Both the position numbers and the translations under genes were made by a program. Positions 22,586 to 34,724 of a DNA stretch of 64,000 bases are shown here, in pieces. The DNA is from Agaricus subrufescens (taxonomy: Eukaryota > Basidiomycota > Agaricomycetes > Agaricales > Agaricaceae). How positions within the stretch are numbered: position 1 is the stretch's first letter; every line of letters starts with the position of its first letter. Below the pieces are notes generated by a model. That model searched no databases, was not told the origin of the DNA, and saw nothing but the letters and a program-made list of their open reading frames with translations. The DNA is taken from the NCBI GenBank assembly GCA_029945375.1, contig CM057061.1, positions 2,728,001 through 2,792,000 on the forward strand. Direction: 5' to 3'.

Positions 22586-22925
22586 AAAAATGCAGTATGC
22601 GTTGCTTAATAAACGAGGACTCAGCTAGCCACACCGTTCTCAGAGTCGACAAGGGAAGAGGCTACAAATGCGGGCGGCGGCGCGGATACAGTAGAGCCCC
22701 TTTGTAATAAGTATACATTCTTAATATGTATGCGTTGCGCAATGTAGGACTCGGTGAGCCATGCTATTGATACAAGTAGGCCTTGTAACAGCCTCATTTT
22801 GTCGATCTGTTTACACTCATCAATGCATCCATCGACTTGATTTGGGGCATTTTAGTCTATCAGTACTGATCTCAATAAATTTTCTCAGAGTCGACAAGGC
22901 AGCAGATTGCGAATGCGGAAAGGTA
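22586..22925. repeat. Diverged direct repeat flanking a short spacer
   Basis: The words TATGCGTTGC, AGGACTC.G..AGCCA and TTCTCAGAGTCGACAAGG occur in the same order at about 22586-22660 and 22725-22905; the second copy has extra sequence between the last two. The rest of 22006-24042 shows no gene. Confidence 0.45.
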
Positions 22926-24042
22926 AACGGTTTGACTTGTACACATGTCGATAAGTTATACCTGTTATCATGACACTCCATTAGTGAGGGTATGGCGATT
23001 AGAGGTAAAAAGAAGATGTTTCCACTGTTGCTTCACCAAGATAAGACTTTTAGCACCCAACACCTTCGTCTGAATGATTTAGGTACGTGGTTGTTTGAAG
23101 TAATTCCAGTTCAATTTTATCAAGTCGTTGCGCGAGATCTTTTTTTTTTTTGGTCCAATAACCCCACAGACTCTTCTCGTATTGCACGCTTAACTGGCCC
23201 CATTGACTTAATCGGCAGCCTGTTAGTGATCAGGCCGCGGTATAAAAAGAGGGGACGGCTCTGACGGATAGATATCGTCTCCTCGCTTAGTTAAATCGCC
23301 TGGCTCCAATTTTTTAGCAACCGTCGGGTAGAGATAAGAAAACGGGGATTTTCTTAATTTAATAAATGACGAAAGATATGCGACTGAGCGTCAAAGAGCC
23401 AGTTGGAATTCCGAGTTCTTTTTTGCGTGTTACATTGGCTAAGCCGATAGTATCGACTGGTTCAAGAGCAGTACTAGGCTTATAAAGTCTTAATGTATGG
23501 ATTGCTTCGCGACTGTTGTATGGCTACATTAGAATCGAGAATCACTTACTAATGCCCGATTGGAATGGCATCATCAGGAGATAAGGTCCACATTCGTAAT
23601 CGTAGGTATTAGAAGACTCCAAGTGGGTCTTTTTCGTTCATTTGGGACCTGGTACCGAGAGTATAAGCTATACGGACATTCGGATTACCACATCAAGTGA
23701 ACTCGGTAAATGTGCCTGAATCACAGGCGCGCCCTTTTTTCGGACATAGACTTGTGGCAACTGTTGTTATTTATAGCTGTAAGCGAGAAAAGCGTATGTA
23801 CTTGGTATGCACTCGTGATAGTGCATCACGATGTGTTTACCCTGAGCATTCCTGGTATGCTACACCGGGCTGAATTTCCCAGTAGTTATTCAAGCTCGAG
23901 TGTGTGTAAACTTATTGAACTCATTCGTTTTTGCCTCTGTGCTCGAAATGACATCAGTATTGATGGATCCGGAGCGGGCCGGTGGGAAAGGCCGTGGCTG
24001 GCTGGCGAAGTGTGGGTCTGTTGTAATTAATCTCCTTCGACA

Positions 24043-26465
24043 ATGTTCAATCCGCGGCTGTATGGCGTCGCTCAAGGTTCGCTAATTGCAAAGTCAATCC
24101 ACCAAGAAGACTTGCAGTGTAATGAATCGTCTGTGAGGAGTCGTCGAAAGGCGTTACCCCCAAAGGTCGCTTCGTCTGCACCGAAGACTTCCTCTCCCGG
24201 TCGTGGAGGTCGTGGTGGTTGGCGAGGCCGCAGGGGATTTGTGAGAGGGAGAGGTGGTGGTTCTGGTCACTTTGGTGTGCATTTCTGGCTGCTTGACTTC
24301 AGGCGTTTGAGTCTGAAAATACTGTGGTTTTAGCTTCATCTCGCAATATCCAAAAGTCGCAGCCTCAGGTCCCTAATTCACCGTCTCCGAGGTTATCGTT
24401 TACGCCAGTGACGATGTCTAATGGACCTATCTCCCCCGTCGCGTCTGGAGCCATGTCCAACGCGAGCTCGTCTGTGTCTCATCCCCCAGGTCCACGCCAT
24501 TCCCCTAAACAATTACACTCTTGGAAAGGAAAGGCTGTTGTGCCTGTTCCTCCCAGAGACGAGAACCCTCGTCCCACTAAGCGACAGAGGACAGATTTGT
24601 CTTCTCCTGGACCTGTGCAGTCCCGCACGCCGGGTTCACACTATTCACCTGGTGATCATGGGAGACCCTTAACACGTCCCAGAAACGCAGAAAACGGCTC
24701 TACTCCTGCTTCGGCACAGATTATCAATACTACACCTCCTCCAGGAATGCCACTTAATGCTTCTAACTCAATCTCTAATGCCAACTCCATCTCCCAAACG
24801 AAGAAGTTCTCGCATATTCCTCCCTGGCGGTTCCGAGCTATGAAGCAGAAGCTAGATCCTTCTTCGCACGATCCTGGTGAAAAACTTCTCGACCCGGCGC
24901 AGACAACACGTTTCAATACCAACCTACCTTCATCCCAAACTTCCATCGCAAATCCTGTATTACCGCCCGCCGACGATGCACCTTCTTCATATCAGCCTCC
25001 TTGTACAGAAGCGGCTGCGGGATCACAGTGCCCTTCAAATGCTGCAAACATCGTCTATAACCTTGTTTCTACTAACACTGTCAACTCATCAAATCCTCCT
25101 GTTGTCCTACCCAATACCCACCCGCACAATTCGCGGCAACCTCTATCACGAAACACATTTTCTAATTCCGCTACACTTGCTGACCAGCGAGGGGGGCATT
25201 CAAGGCCATCTTCACGAAAAATTCCACAGCCTTCTGATCAATCACCACCGCGTGTATCTACCAATCCCAATTCCCGGACAGCCAACCGGGAATCCCTCAT
25301 CATTCCTCGGTGGGCCCAAGCTACGAGGCGGAAAAAGGAGATTAGCACTGAGTCGCCTTCAACTCGAACTCTTGTCGCAGATTCTGCAATACCTCTCCCT
25401 GCCCAGACAACACCCCTATACCAGCCTTCGTGGAAGCCCACAGCAGACGTTGAGGAATCAAAGTGTCCACAGTCATTTTCCAGCGTAATGCTTAATGACA
25501 CCAACGGACCTGCACAACTCGCTTCCATCACAGATGCCTTCTCGTCTCATAAACTCAATGCTACCCTCGTGTCCTCACGCCCAGGATCTGCCCTTAACAA
25601 CGCTGTGTCGGCTTATGATGCATCTCAACGGCCCCAAAAGAAGTCGAAGTCGATCGAACCATATTCCACAATCTCATCATCATCTGATAATCTACAAATC
25701 CTATCCCCTCCTACAACCGCTACTTATGTGAAGAAGGAATCATCACCCCCATCCCTTCCACCCGAAAAGTCGCCTGTTCCGTTGCCGGCAGCTCCAGTCA
25801 AATCAGAAAATGCGGGCCCGTCTATGACGGAGAATTATTGTGTTTCTGCAGAATTCAAGGATCCTATAGTCATCAAACAAGAACCAGATCTTGTGGAAAC
25901 AATAATCCCGCGGCGAAAACTCGTCACCGAGTCGTGTTCCTTTTACCCTATTCCGCAGAACTGCCGTAAATCCGTACCTAATTATAAGAATAATCGCATC
26001 GAGTATTTTCGAAAAGAGTATAAGAAGTTGCGGGAATTTGGCCTGACGAAACAGAAAGTTATTTTTCGGTCAGTAAATTTGCATGTGAGATGCTTTTGTC
26101 TTTGCTCATAAACCGTCGAAGCGATGATGGATTGGCTATCGAGTGGTACGTCATACTAGTACAAGACTCATCTTCCTGTCTAAGGAGTTTATTTCTTTAG
26201 GACAAGCCCAATACCCGTGTGGTCGGATACTTTGCTTCCAGAAGTAAGTGTTCCTGAAGCCGTGAATAGAATAGTCATTGAATGTCATATAAGGCTTCAA
26301 CATGATGCTGGAAGATATGTATTGAGCAGACACTTCCTCTTCTGGAAGTCAGTTGTTTTAAATCGGGATGGGAAGCATATGCTAAACTCTCAAGAAAACT
26401 TTACTTTTTCCGCAACGGCACGGTTTCGCATATATATTCACGCGTTCCTCATGTTCGACCGCTAA
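24043..26465 (+). CDS. RGG-box, Ser/Pro-rich protein with SUMO-type motifs; function unknown
   Basis: Exon 1 starts at ATG 24043 and ends in an Arg/Gly block (GRGGRGGWRGRRGFVRGRGG, about residues 53-72), an RGG-type RNA-binding or methylation segment. An intron of about 60 bases ends at 24333 (TTTTAG). The long exon 24334-26068 is Ser/Pro/Asn-rich and disordered, with a possible nuclear signal PRPTKRQR. Near its end lie three psi-K-x-E sites (VKKE, VKSE, IKQEP), the consensus for SUMO attachment. A folded-looking C-terminus follows: RIEYFRKEYKKLREFGLTKQ, then across two introns (26069-26121, 26146-26200) DDGLAIEW and TSPIPVWSDTLLPE. The sequence after LLPE also looks like a donor (GTAAGT at 26243), so the end at 26465 is uncertain. 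Probably a nuclear, RNA- or chromatin-related protein by composition only. Confidence 0.6.
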
Positions 26466-29400
26466 CTCCGTTCCTAAGATGTCATAAGTCCTCATCTCGG
26501 TAGCAATGGTCCTGAGCCCGAGTGAAGAGCGTATTCTTTAGCCAGAGGGCCCACTTTCTCATACTCAGTTACTGGGTCGAAAGTTTCGGGGCGAGTGCGG
26601 AGTCTCTTATCACCCCTTTTTTTATATTCCTCCTGCTTATGGCCTTCTGAGGCCGAGATGTGTTTTTTGCATGAGAAGAATCGGGCTATTAGATGATAGT
26701 TCTAGAAGCACAAGTGCTCAGAATCGCATCTAAAGGATATCAGATTAGACAATGGCACGACATCGGCCTCGTTTTATCCCACAGTGTTGCGGTGAGGTCA
26801 TGCCTCAGGTTTACTCCCGCAGCACTTACGATGTCTGGCATCATCACTTCAGATCCAGTTCTACCTCAGGTTCGGCCCGATATTGTGTTCAATGTTTCTC
26901 ATGCTAACCTTATGCGTTTTGACAAACTCCTTTTTTGACAGGTGAGCTGTTTTTATACTACGGTTGATATTGGCTACAAGAACATGCTAATATGAACTCG
27001 GCTTGAAGGAAAGTTTGTATTCTTTGTTTCTATTGAGATAACGTTGCTGACGTCGTCTCTCTGATTATAAGTTTGAAACTCGCTGCACGTAGATTGGTTG
27101 GTAGCACTGGAGCATCACAAGGAAATTTGTTATCTCCCCATCGAACGGTTACTAGGCCGATTAAGGTAGTTCTTTGACACTGATAGTAGCTGACCGTGAG
27201 CCCGTATATATATATATATATTACAGCGATAGTTCGAGTGTAACTCGGGGCACTACTGCGCCCGTTATAGGATCGTTGATCAACAATTGTGGCGCTGTTA
27301 GACGGTAGCGTGATGCCCTGCAATCTCTGAGAGAGCTTTCTAAGTACTTTGGTTGCGCGCGATGTGATCTACATTTCAGGTCAATATATACTTCTGCGTG
27401 TCCTTACTTCGGATCATAGTTGTAGAACACGATCGAGATTGTAGAATAGGATGTAATCCGGTACTTTTGTGCGCGTACAGGAGTATCACTGTCAGATGAT
27501 TGGTGACCCTGTCACAGAAGTCTACCCGGTCCCCGATGAATCCAAGTTTATTATAGACGTGAACCGCAAAAGGCCTGTTTAGTTGTATCATTGGACATAG
27601 TCTAAATGCTTCACACGTTACTAGCACTGCTTAGATAAAGGTTGATGCAGATGACTGATCCCAAGCTACTTACCTCCTTCCGGGCCATCCATTTAAATCA
27701 AAACTTTGTCGGAAGCGTGCCGGTCGATTGATGTAACCTCTTTTCGTATATATACTTGTAATTGAGATTTGTGATTCAATTTTGTCAGCTTTCTCATACA
27801 TGTCACAAATACCGTCAGGTCGACAAGACATAAATATCGTATCGGTTTGCTATACATATCAATTGAATTCAAACAAGAGGCCCAGTACCTATAGATACCA
27901 GTTCGCAACATGTGTAGACCGAAGGTCGCATTTTAGATGATCCTTGGTTCGGGACCGAGGGAGATGCATCTAAGACATATATTCTCCGAGGCGCTGGTCC
28001 CCTTTCAGTCAAAATTCTCATTGAAGTCATGTTCTCGTCATTGGCAGTGATACGTATCGTACTCCTCCTATCAGCGCACCTAGAACTCAGCCAAATTGAG
28101 CATAGGTTTGTCCCATGAGAAGAATACAATGTGAATAAATTCAGTCGGCATTAGAGTTATGGTTTCTAGGGATTGCTGTGTGTACCGTATCTTTGGGTGG
28201 GGGTCACCATGAAAGTCGGATAGTGCATGGCTTCAGCAAACTGGAATACTGGTTCTGTATTTCCGAAGTTAGCAGACCTTTGGATGATATATTTTTCTGG
28301 ATTCCAGGAAACTCGAGAAAAATTTTAACAAAATACTCGAACTTGGACCCACTTTTGCCTAGTTGTAATTAGCAAGCACCGGATTGGTCGACTTCCGGAT
28401 CCGAACTGCTCGGAAGTCACAGTCACAAAAACAGGTGCAAAAGGTTTGAAACAGTGAAGATACAGCATGTTCGCATCATGTTTCCTGTGAGGTACATCTA
28501 TCATGTGAAGCGTGTCAACTGCTCGCAGGTGAGATGGTTTTTCTATTGATGATGCGTGACACTTTTTCAAACTTAAATTCGACTCCAGGTTTCGTAGGGA
28601 GCGGTTATAGAGTGTTATTTGGCTTGAATCTGAGTACGACCATCTAAACCGAAGTTGTGGGATCTAGTTGAGGCCCTTTGATTTCGCATATACGATCCGG
28701 GTTTAGTGATTCTCGGTTTTCTACCATTCTAAATTGAAACGAGAGCGAAGTGTCTCCGCTAGAAGCCCCATACTCTAGAGCTCGTATGAAAATATCACCT
28801 GCGCACCTGGGTGGGGCTGTGATGAGCGATATATCAAGCAGCGTACACTAGACTAGGTGGTTGGCGAATTTACATACGTTCTCCCGAGCTCTTCATCCTC
28901 ATACCACGTCTGGAAGTACAAGGGGTGGCTGTTGACCATGCGGTAGGGTGATCATGATCTTAAAAGTACACGCTACACCCCTGTGGCCCGGACTTGCCCA
29001 AGCGGGTAATCTCTTAAACTATGCTACAGTTGACTATTGTCCATGGATGCTTGATAGTACGATCCCCTCAGGGTTTCATCGTTTCATTGAATATCGATGA
29101 CGTTGTCGAGAATGACCATTGATTATGATCTCCATCCACCCTAGTGTGAAAACATTTCAATGGCAATAAAGTTCTGATATCCACCTCCCCGCCCCACGAT
29201 TGAATTTGTCTCCATTATTCTGGTTGACAGGGTAGTTCACAGCCCCTCATTCTCCTCACAAGCGCGCCACCGAATTTTTGTAAACCCTGTGACCTACGAC
29301 TTGCAAATAGGCCCGTTGTTCGGACTCAATGCACTATCACCTCCTTGTGACTTCTTGCGCTCTCATGGGTAGGTCATGATACCTTCCAAGAGCATCGCAT

Positions 29401-32400
29401 GTGGTCCATAAATACATTGATGCGATTAGACTTTGAAGAACATAATGAAAGATTGGAGATACTTCGGAAGTCTCTTGCGGAACTTTATTAAATCGGGATT
29501 GTTATGGAATCAATGTTGAGATGCGGGGGGCTTGGCTTGTATGCGAAGGGAACAATGGTGGAAGCAAATAGCTGATTTGCTGCCTAACTTTAGGCCTAAG
29601 CGTTCAAACCCCAATTTAAGTCGCCTTTAAAGCGGACTTGTACCAAGTTTTTGGTGTCGTCGATGGCATTCCGGAGGCTTGGAGGAATTCAAAGCTTCGA
29701 AACTCATATAGGTTCTCCGGCCCTGATGGCGGATGTACTCGGATTTCACATAGCGCCAAGGCTCGCGGCACTGACTTGGCAATCGCTGAACGGTATTTAT
29801 AAGAACCTCCTCAGCTCATGTGCTTGTTTCCTCGTGAAGGTTCGGAGCTAGAACTAGCAGGCACCTACTGGATTGGACTTTTGAATCTTATCAATGGCAC
29901 GCAGCTCGGACTTTATGCGTTGCAGTCTAAATGAGGGGTCCCGCGTGTCGTGGCACTTCTTTGTCTCCATAAGATAGGGTCATTCTAGTAACAACGACAG
30001 AAGCAGGATGTAATTGGAGTCGCGGGTGCGATAAATCTATTCTTGCCAGCTCTACCTAGAAGTAATCGTGCAGTTCACCAGTTATTGGGTTCGTCGGGTT
30101 CGTTCGTATCGGCCAAGACTCTGGTGTTGTGCACATATGCATTTAGATTTACGTGCCAATTGGCTGATCTATTGAGTGCATGTACATGTGCCCGACAATG
30201 AGGTCCGAAATGACACACGCCATATTCCCGGTTCAGGCCAACCCCAACTAGGGAGGCGGACTTATGCATAATGAATCCGATGTTTCATCCGGATATGATC
30301 CCATCTCCTTATGCTGTTAACATCCCGATGACTCGTTCATCACTCTGGTTTCTGCGCAGAGTTATACGTCCTTTTATAAATGCAATCAGTCAAGGGTTTG
30401 CAATGCGAAGGGTGGTAGGCATTTCATAACGCTTACGTTCGCGAGGTATCTCAATGAGTGATATCACTGAGGATTAACCTAGAATCAGATTGACTCCGTT
30501 GAATCAATCCGGCGAAACGATCGAGTTTCTGTGTGTCATGGGGTTCTTACACGAGCACTTCACCTGCCGATTATCGATGGACTAGACTGCTGGTTGCCTG
30601 CTGGGTTATCTAAAGATAGTAGTAGGTTACCCATTGTATTTTTGGCTGGACATGAACAAAAAACGGGAGGAGCGACGAGTAAAGAAGACGTAGATGATGC
30701 TGCACAATCTGTAAGGCACATGGGAGTCCTACATGCAGGCTTTTACAATTTCACCGGATATCAATTTGCGAGTGGCGATCGGTTGAATGACATAAGGAAT
30801 AACGCAACATAACTTACTTTCTTACTAGCATTTGCCAAATAACGTCCTCACGAAGTGGGCATGGGCATTCAAAGTCCTGAAGACCCTCATTGAAGGTACC
30901 AGGTCCAATCATGTTCTCGTCGCAAACGAATGTCCTTATCTATTCAGTGACATCACCTCCGAATGAGGAGCGTGACAAACGTTCTTTTACCCTCTGCCTC
31001 TGTGATCTTTTTATTTTTTTGACGTGGTACTGACAGCCTGCTCGATGTTTTCGGCCCATTTGAGTGATCGAGCGAACAATGTCTAATATTCAGGGAACTT
31101 GATCGAAAGGCTATTTGATTTGTGACGGCGTTACCTGCTTCCTTGGTCAAAGGGACATAATGCAAGTGACGGGAACTATCACTAACCATGGAACGTGCAA
31201 GAAAAAAATGAAGTTTGGCTATTCCGTTTCGGGACATAACGTCAGAATGAACCAGGGGCGTGTGTTGACAAAACGTGAGATTTAGCATATTCTTATCCAT
31301 TAGGATATATTGCTTCGGAATATTCAAATCATGAACCAACCCTGAGAGCTATGTCTGCATATCATCATTTCAAGAATTTCATCATAGCACATAGGATATG
31401 AATAGCATCTATACCAGCATTGAGCTAGCGTAGCCGCTACTTTTACACGAAAGCGTAAAAACCTTGGGGGAAAGTGTGTTAATGGGGTGACGGGCCTGAG
31501 TATGCGCCGAATCTTATTAGAACAGCAATGACAAAGTTCGAGGCATGGCCAACTAGTTGACCTAACGGACAATTAAGAGACCGACTAGGATTACATAAGC
31601 GCTCACACCGGTCATGTCAGATGCTAGGATACTTGATGTTGGGTGTGAAGTTTAACCTGTTTCATTAACCTCGTGGTAGAAGTTGGCAAGTTGGTGATTG
31701 AATTGTTTGCGTATTATTTACCTTTGGTCCTGGCTCATCGGTAATCATGGTGTATTTACTATTATCTCCATTCCCCTCACTAACACCGTGACCACGATTG
31801 TCCCCCGAGTTGCTACATATGACCCTGCACTTCTAATCACATGTGATCTCTTCTTGACGTCCTTGAAAGCAGGGATGACCAAATGGTGATAACCTCGCCG
31901 CTGAGATTCAACATTCGAAAGGTTCAATGCATGCGATTGGTTGAGATGTGTTATCCCTGACCAAATAAGCGTGCGTGAGACCTTGATACGTACCACCATT
32001 ACTTGTAATAGCTGAATGCTTCAGAATGACGCCCAACGCATTGGAACATTGATTGTTGAATTGATCTGTGGAAAGAATATCACCGGATGTCAATGTCACG
32101 GTAACGTATGAGAAGGATCAAGGAGCATTTGGGAAGGGCCCGCTAAGTACGATGCAGTATAAGTCATCGGTGGGACTTAATCACCGTTCGATTCTGGGTC
32201 TTGAATTGTCCAATTTTACTCACCGGGCCAACATCCGCAGTCTAGTTTAGCTGAATGAATCTAAATCGTAGCGGTTGACATTTGATACCACTTGCCGGCA
32301 GAGTTTTGACTGTCGCCGTCAATTGGAGCCTTGAGAAATAGTTGCTTCACGAGTTCCCAGCACGGCTATCTCGGGGAATAAACCCAGAGCACGACAAATG

Positions 32401-34724
32401 TGTGTTTATCCTCGGAAAAGTCCTAGCGGCGACCTCAGGTGTCGTTGCCGAGCATGATGAAGGGTGATATATTCAGGATGGAAGACTGACCGGGCAAGGT
32501 ACGCGTGAATAACAGTAACTTCTGCTTCCTTTTTACCATACCCTCGTGCATTCCTAGTATGTTAGTGTGGGCCATACACAGGATTTCTATGAACTTCCTC
32601 ACACTTTTACATCACCATTTTCCACGACAACAGCGCACCCTTGTGCATCTCATGGTACGCTAGCGTGAACAAGACTACTTTGGACATGCTTCATTCTGCT
32701 TGGCTGATTTCCACGACTGTTAAGTTCTGCATGTATATATTGATGCGGGTCGCATATGCATGAGCATCGGATCAAAAATATCCTTGAGACTGGTAAATTC
32801 TGTCTGCAGTGGGAGAATGATGGATGTGTGAGATGCCCTCTCGCACTGCCGCTGGCCCAGTTAAGTATCGCGGAATACTCGGTGTATCAAACATTTTTCA
32901 ACGGGCCGGGGTGTACATTTTGGTCTTTTCCTAGCGCGTGCCATTCATTAGAACGCTCAACCTGGGTGTCACCATGAGGAGATTGTCCTTTACAAGTAAG
33001 TGTTTGAGAACGGGTGCTGAATTCAACAGCCACAGTATATGATTCAATGGTCATAAATTACCAAACATATCCCGAGACGAACAGAAATGCGAGTATTAGA
33101 GAACATGAAGCAGATTTTTTACCGATAACGGAGCGACATACCAGAGTGATCTGCAACAGAGTAGCGAAGCAAATATCAAAATACTATTTGTAAACGGAGG
33201 AATGCGCTCGCCAACCAATAAGGTTGGCGGTGAAAGTAAATCAACTGTTCTTTCATGTTGAATTGTTGGATAGAAGGTATCCGGTAAATGTCCGCTATTG
33301 CCTTAAGGGTTTGTGGAAGTGTCATGAACCTGTCATAAGGCCTTCTATGCGGTATTTCAGAATTACACTATGTAAGTAGATAAAGCTTTGGGCTTTGAAA
33401 CTCGAAGAGGAGTAAGTTCAACTCACTGTGTAATCAGGATCACAGTACTGAGAATTTTTCGGCGAAACACCGTGGCTAGCGGAAATGCAGAGTTGTCGAC
33501 CGGTACGATTGCCAAGTGATAGAAGAGTTATGGTGCTCCATGCATGAGAAAGTTATAATAAATACGGAAGTTATGGACGAGTATAGTTGGCTCGAAGTGG
33601 TGATGATGGGATTAAAGAATGTGGGGTACTCGAATGGAGCTTCGTGAAAAGTTGAGACGAGAAGGGTGACATTAAAGAAGCACCCATATGGCCGTATAAG
33701 TGACCGGAGTGAATGGTGAGATTGCACTAGATATATCGTAGTCGGTGAGCGTGTTAAAGGATACGGTCCGTTGAGTCTTGTAACAATAGCGCTGCTGCCG
33801 TTTAGAGCTTAACGCGCAGAAGTCTGAGAGCATCAGGTGATTTCCTTCTGGGTCCGGAATAATAGTCAACTGATGCTCTAGGTTTGCCGTCATACCGGGG
33901 TTCCCTGACTGAGACGTCATGAGCTGCGAGTGATAGCATAGGTCAGCGTAGCAGCGCTTGATCGTTTTGGAAACTCCCGTGAAGGTAAGTTCACTATCGT
34001 CCTCGTGAGGCTCTCTTATCGACCACGATGCCACCTGGCGGCGTGAGCTTTTCGAAGTTTGGGCATCATGGTTCCGGATAAATCGTTCGTTAATTCCGGT
34101 CAAACTGGAGTAATACCTGGCGCCAGCCTTACGTGCTCTATCGCCCTATACACCAAAGGTATTTTGCTCTCCCGATACTACGGACAAATACATAAAACAG
34201 GTTCAGTGAGAGTGAACAACCAAATTGAGTGCGTTTTCCCGATCAGTAGAAGCCGGAAGCGCTACACGTCACAATCGGGCCTGTGGAGTCTAGATATCAT
34301 CCAGGCTCGAATTAGGTGGTAAGAATGCGACTTTTGGAGGTGTTGTACGGTCCGAATGATTTATCGACTTGTCTGCCGTATTTGGCCGTTCCGCTGTGAC
34401 ATATGTGAAGTCGTCAGCGGAGTAGTACTGTCGACGAGCAGAAGAACAGAAGCACACGAGCGAAAGAAGAATATAATACACTCGTTATCGCGTGCGGCCC
34501 ATGCCACGGTTTTCTGTCGTTCAGTTGGGTCCGGCGTTCATGCTGCCGCTGCGATAGTTGTATTACATAATCGATGTTGTTGTTTGCCTGCACTGCCAGC
34601 GCGCAGGCGCACAACTCATCACCGCTCATCGTCGCAGACAACGACCAACCCTGTAGCTCGTAATGCCCATTAAACATCTCGAGAGTAAGATGAACGTTGA
34701 AATCCTCCGAGAGTCTTCTTCTAA
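26466..34724. other. Long gene-poor region
   Basis: 8.3 kb without a recognisable protein. Open frames are short and in random relation. A (TA)n run lies at about 27205-27222. Plus frames at 30531-30812 and 30833-30965 (HLPNNVLTKWAWAFKVLKTL...) are joined by an AG at 30832 and read mildly like coding exons, and the 143-codon minus frame at 33672-34103 is the longest; I recognise none of them. Possibly decayed or non-coding-transcript DNA. Confidence 0.35.

Noticed and set aside
22992..23264. 90-codon plus frame
   Set aside because: No motif and no supporting splice context.
33672..34103. 143-codon minus frame
   Set aside because: Longest frame in the gap but no motif, splice-consistent neighbour or known family.
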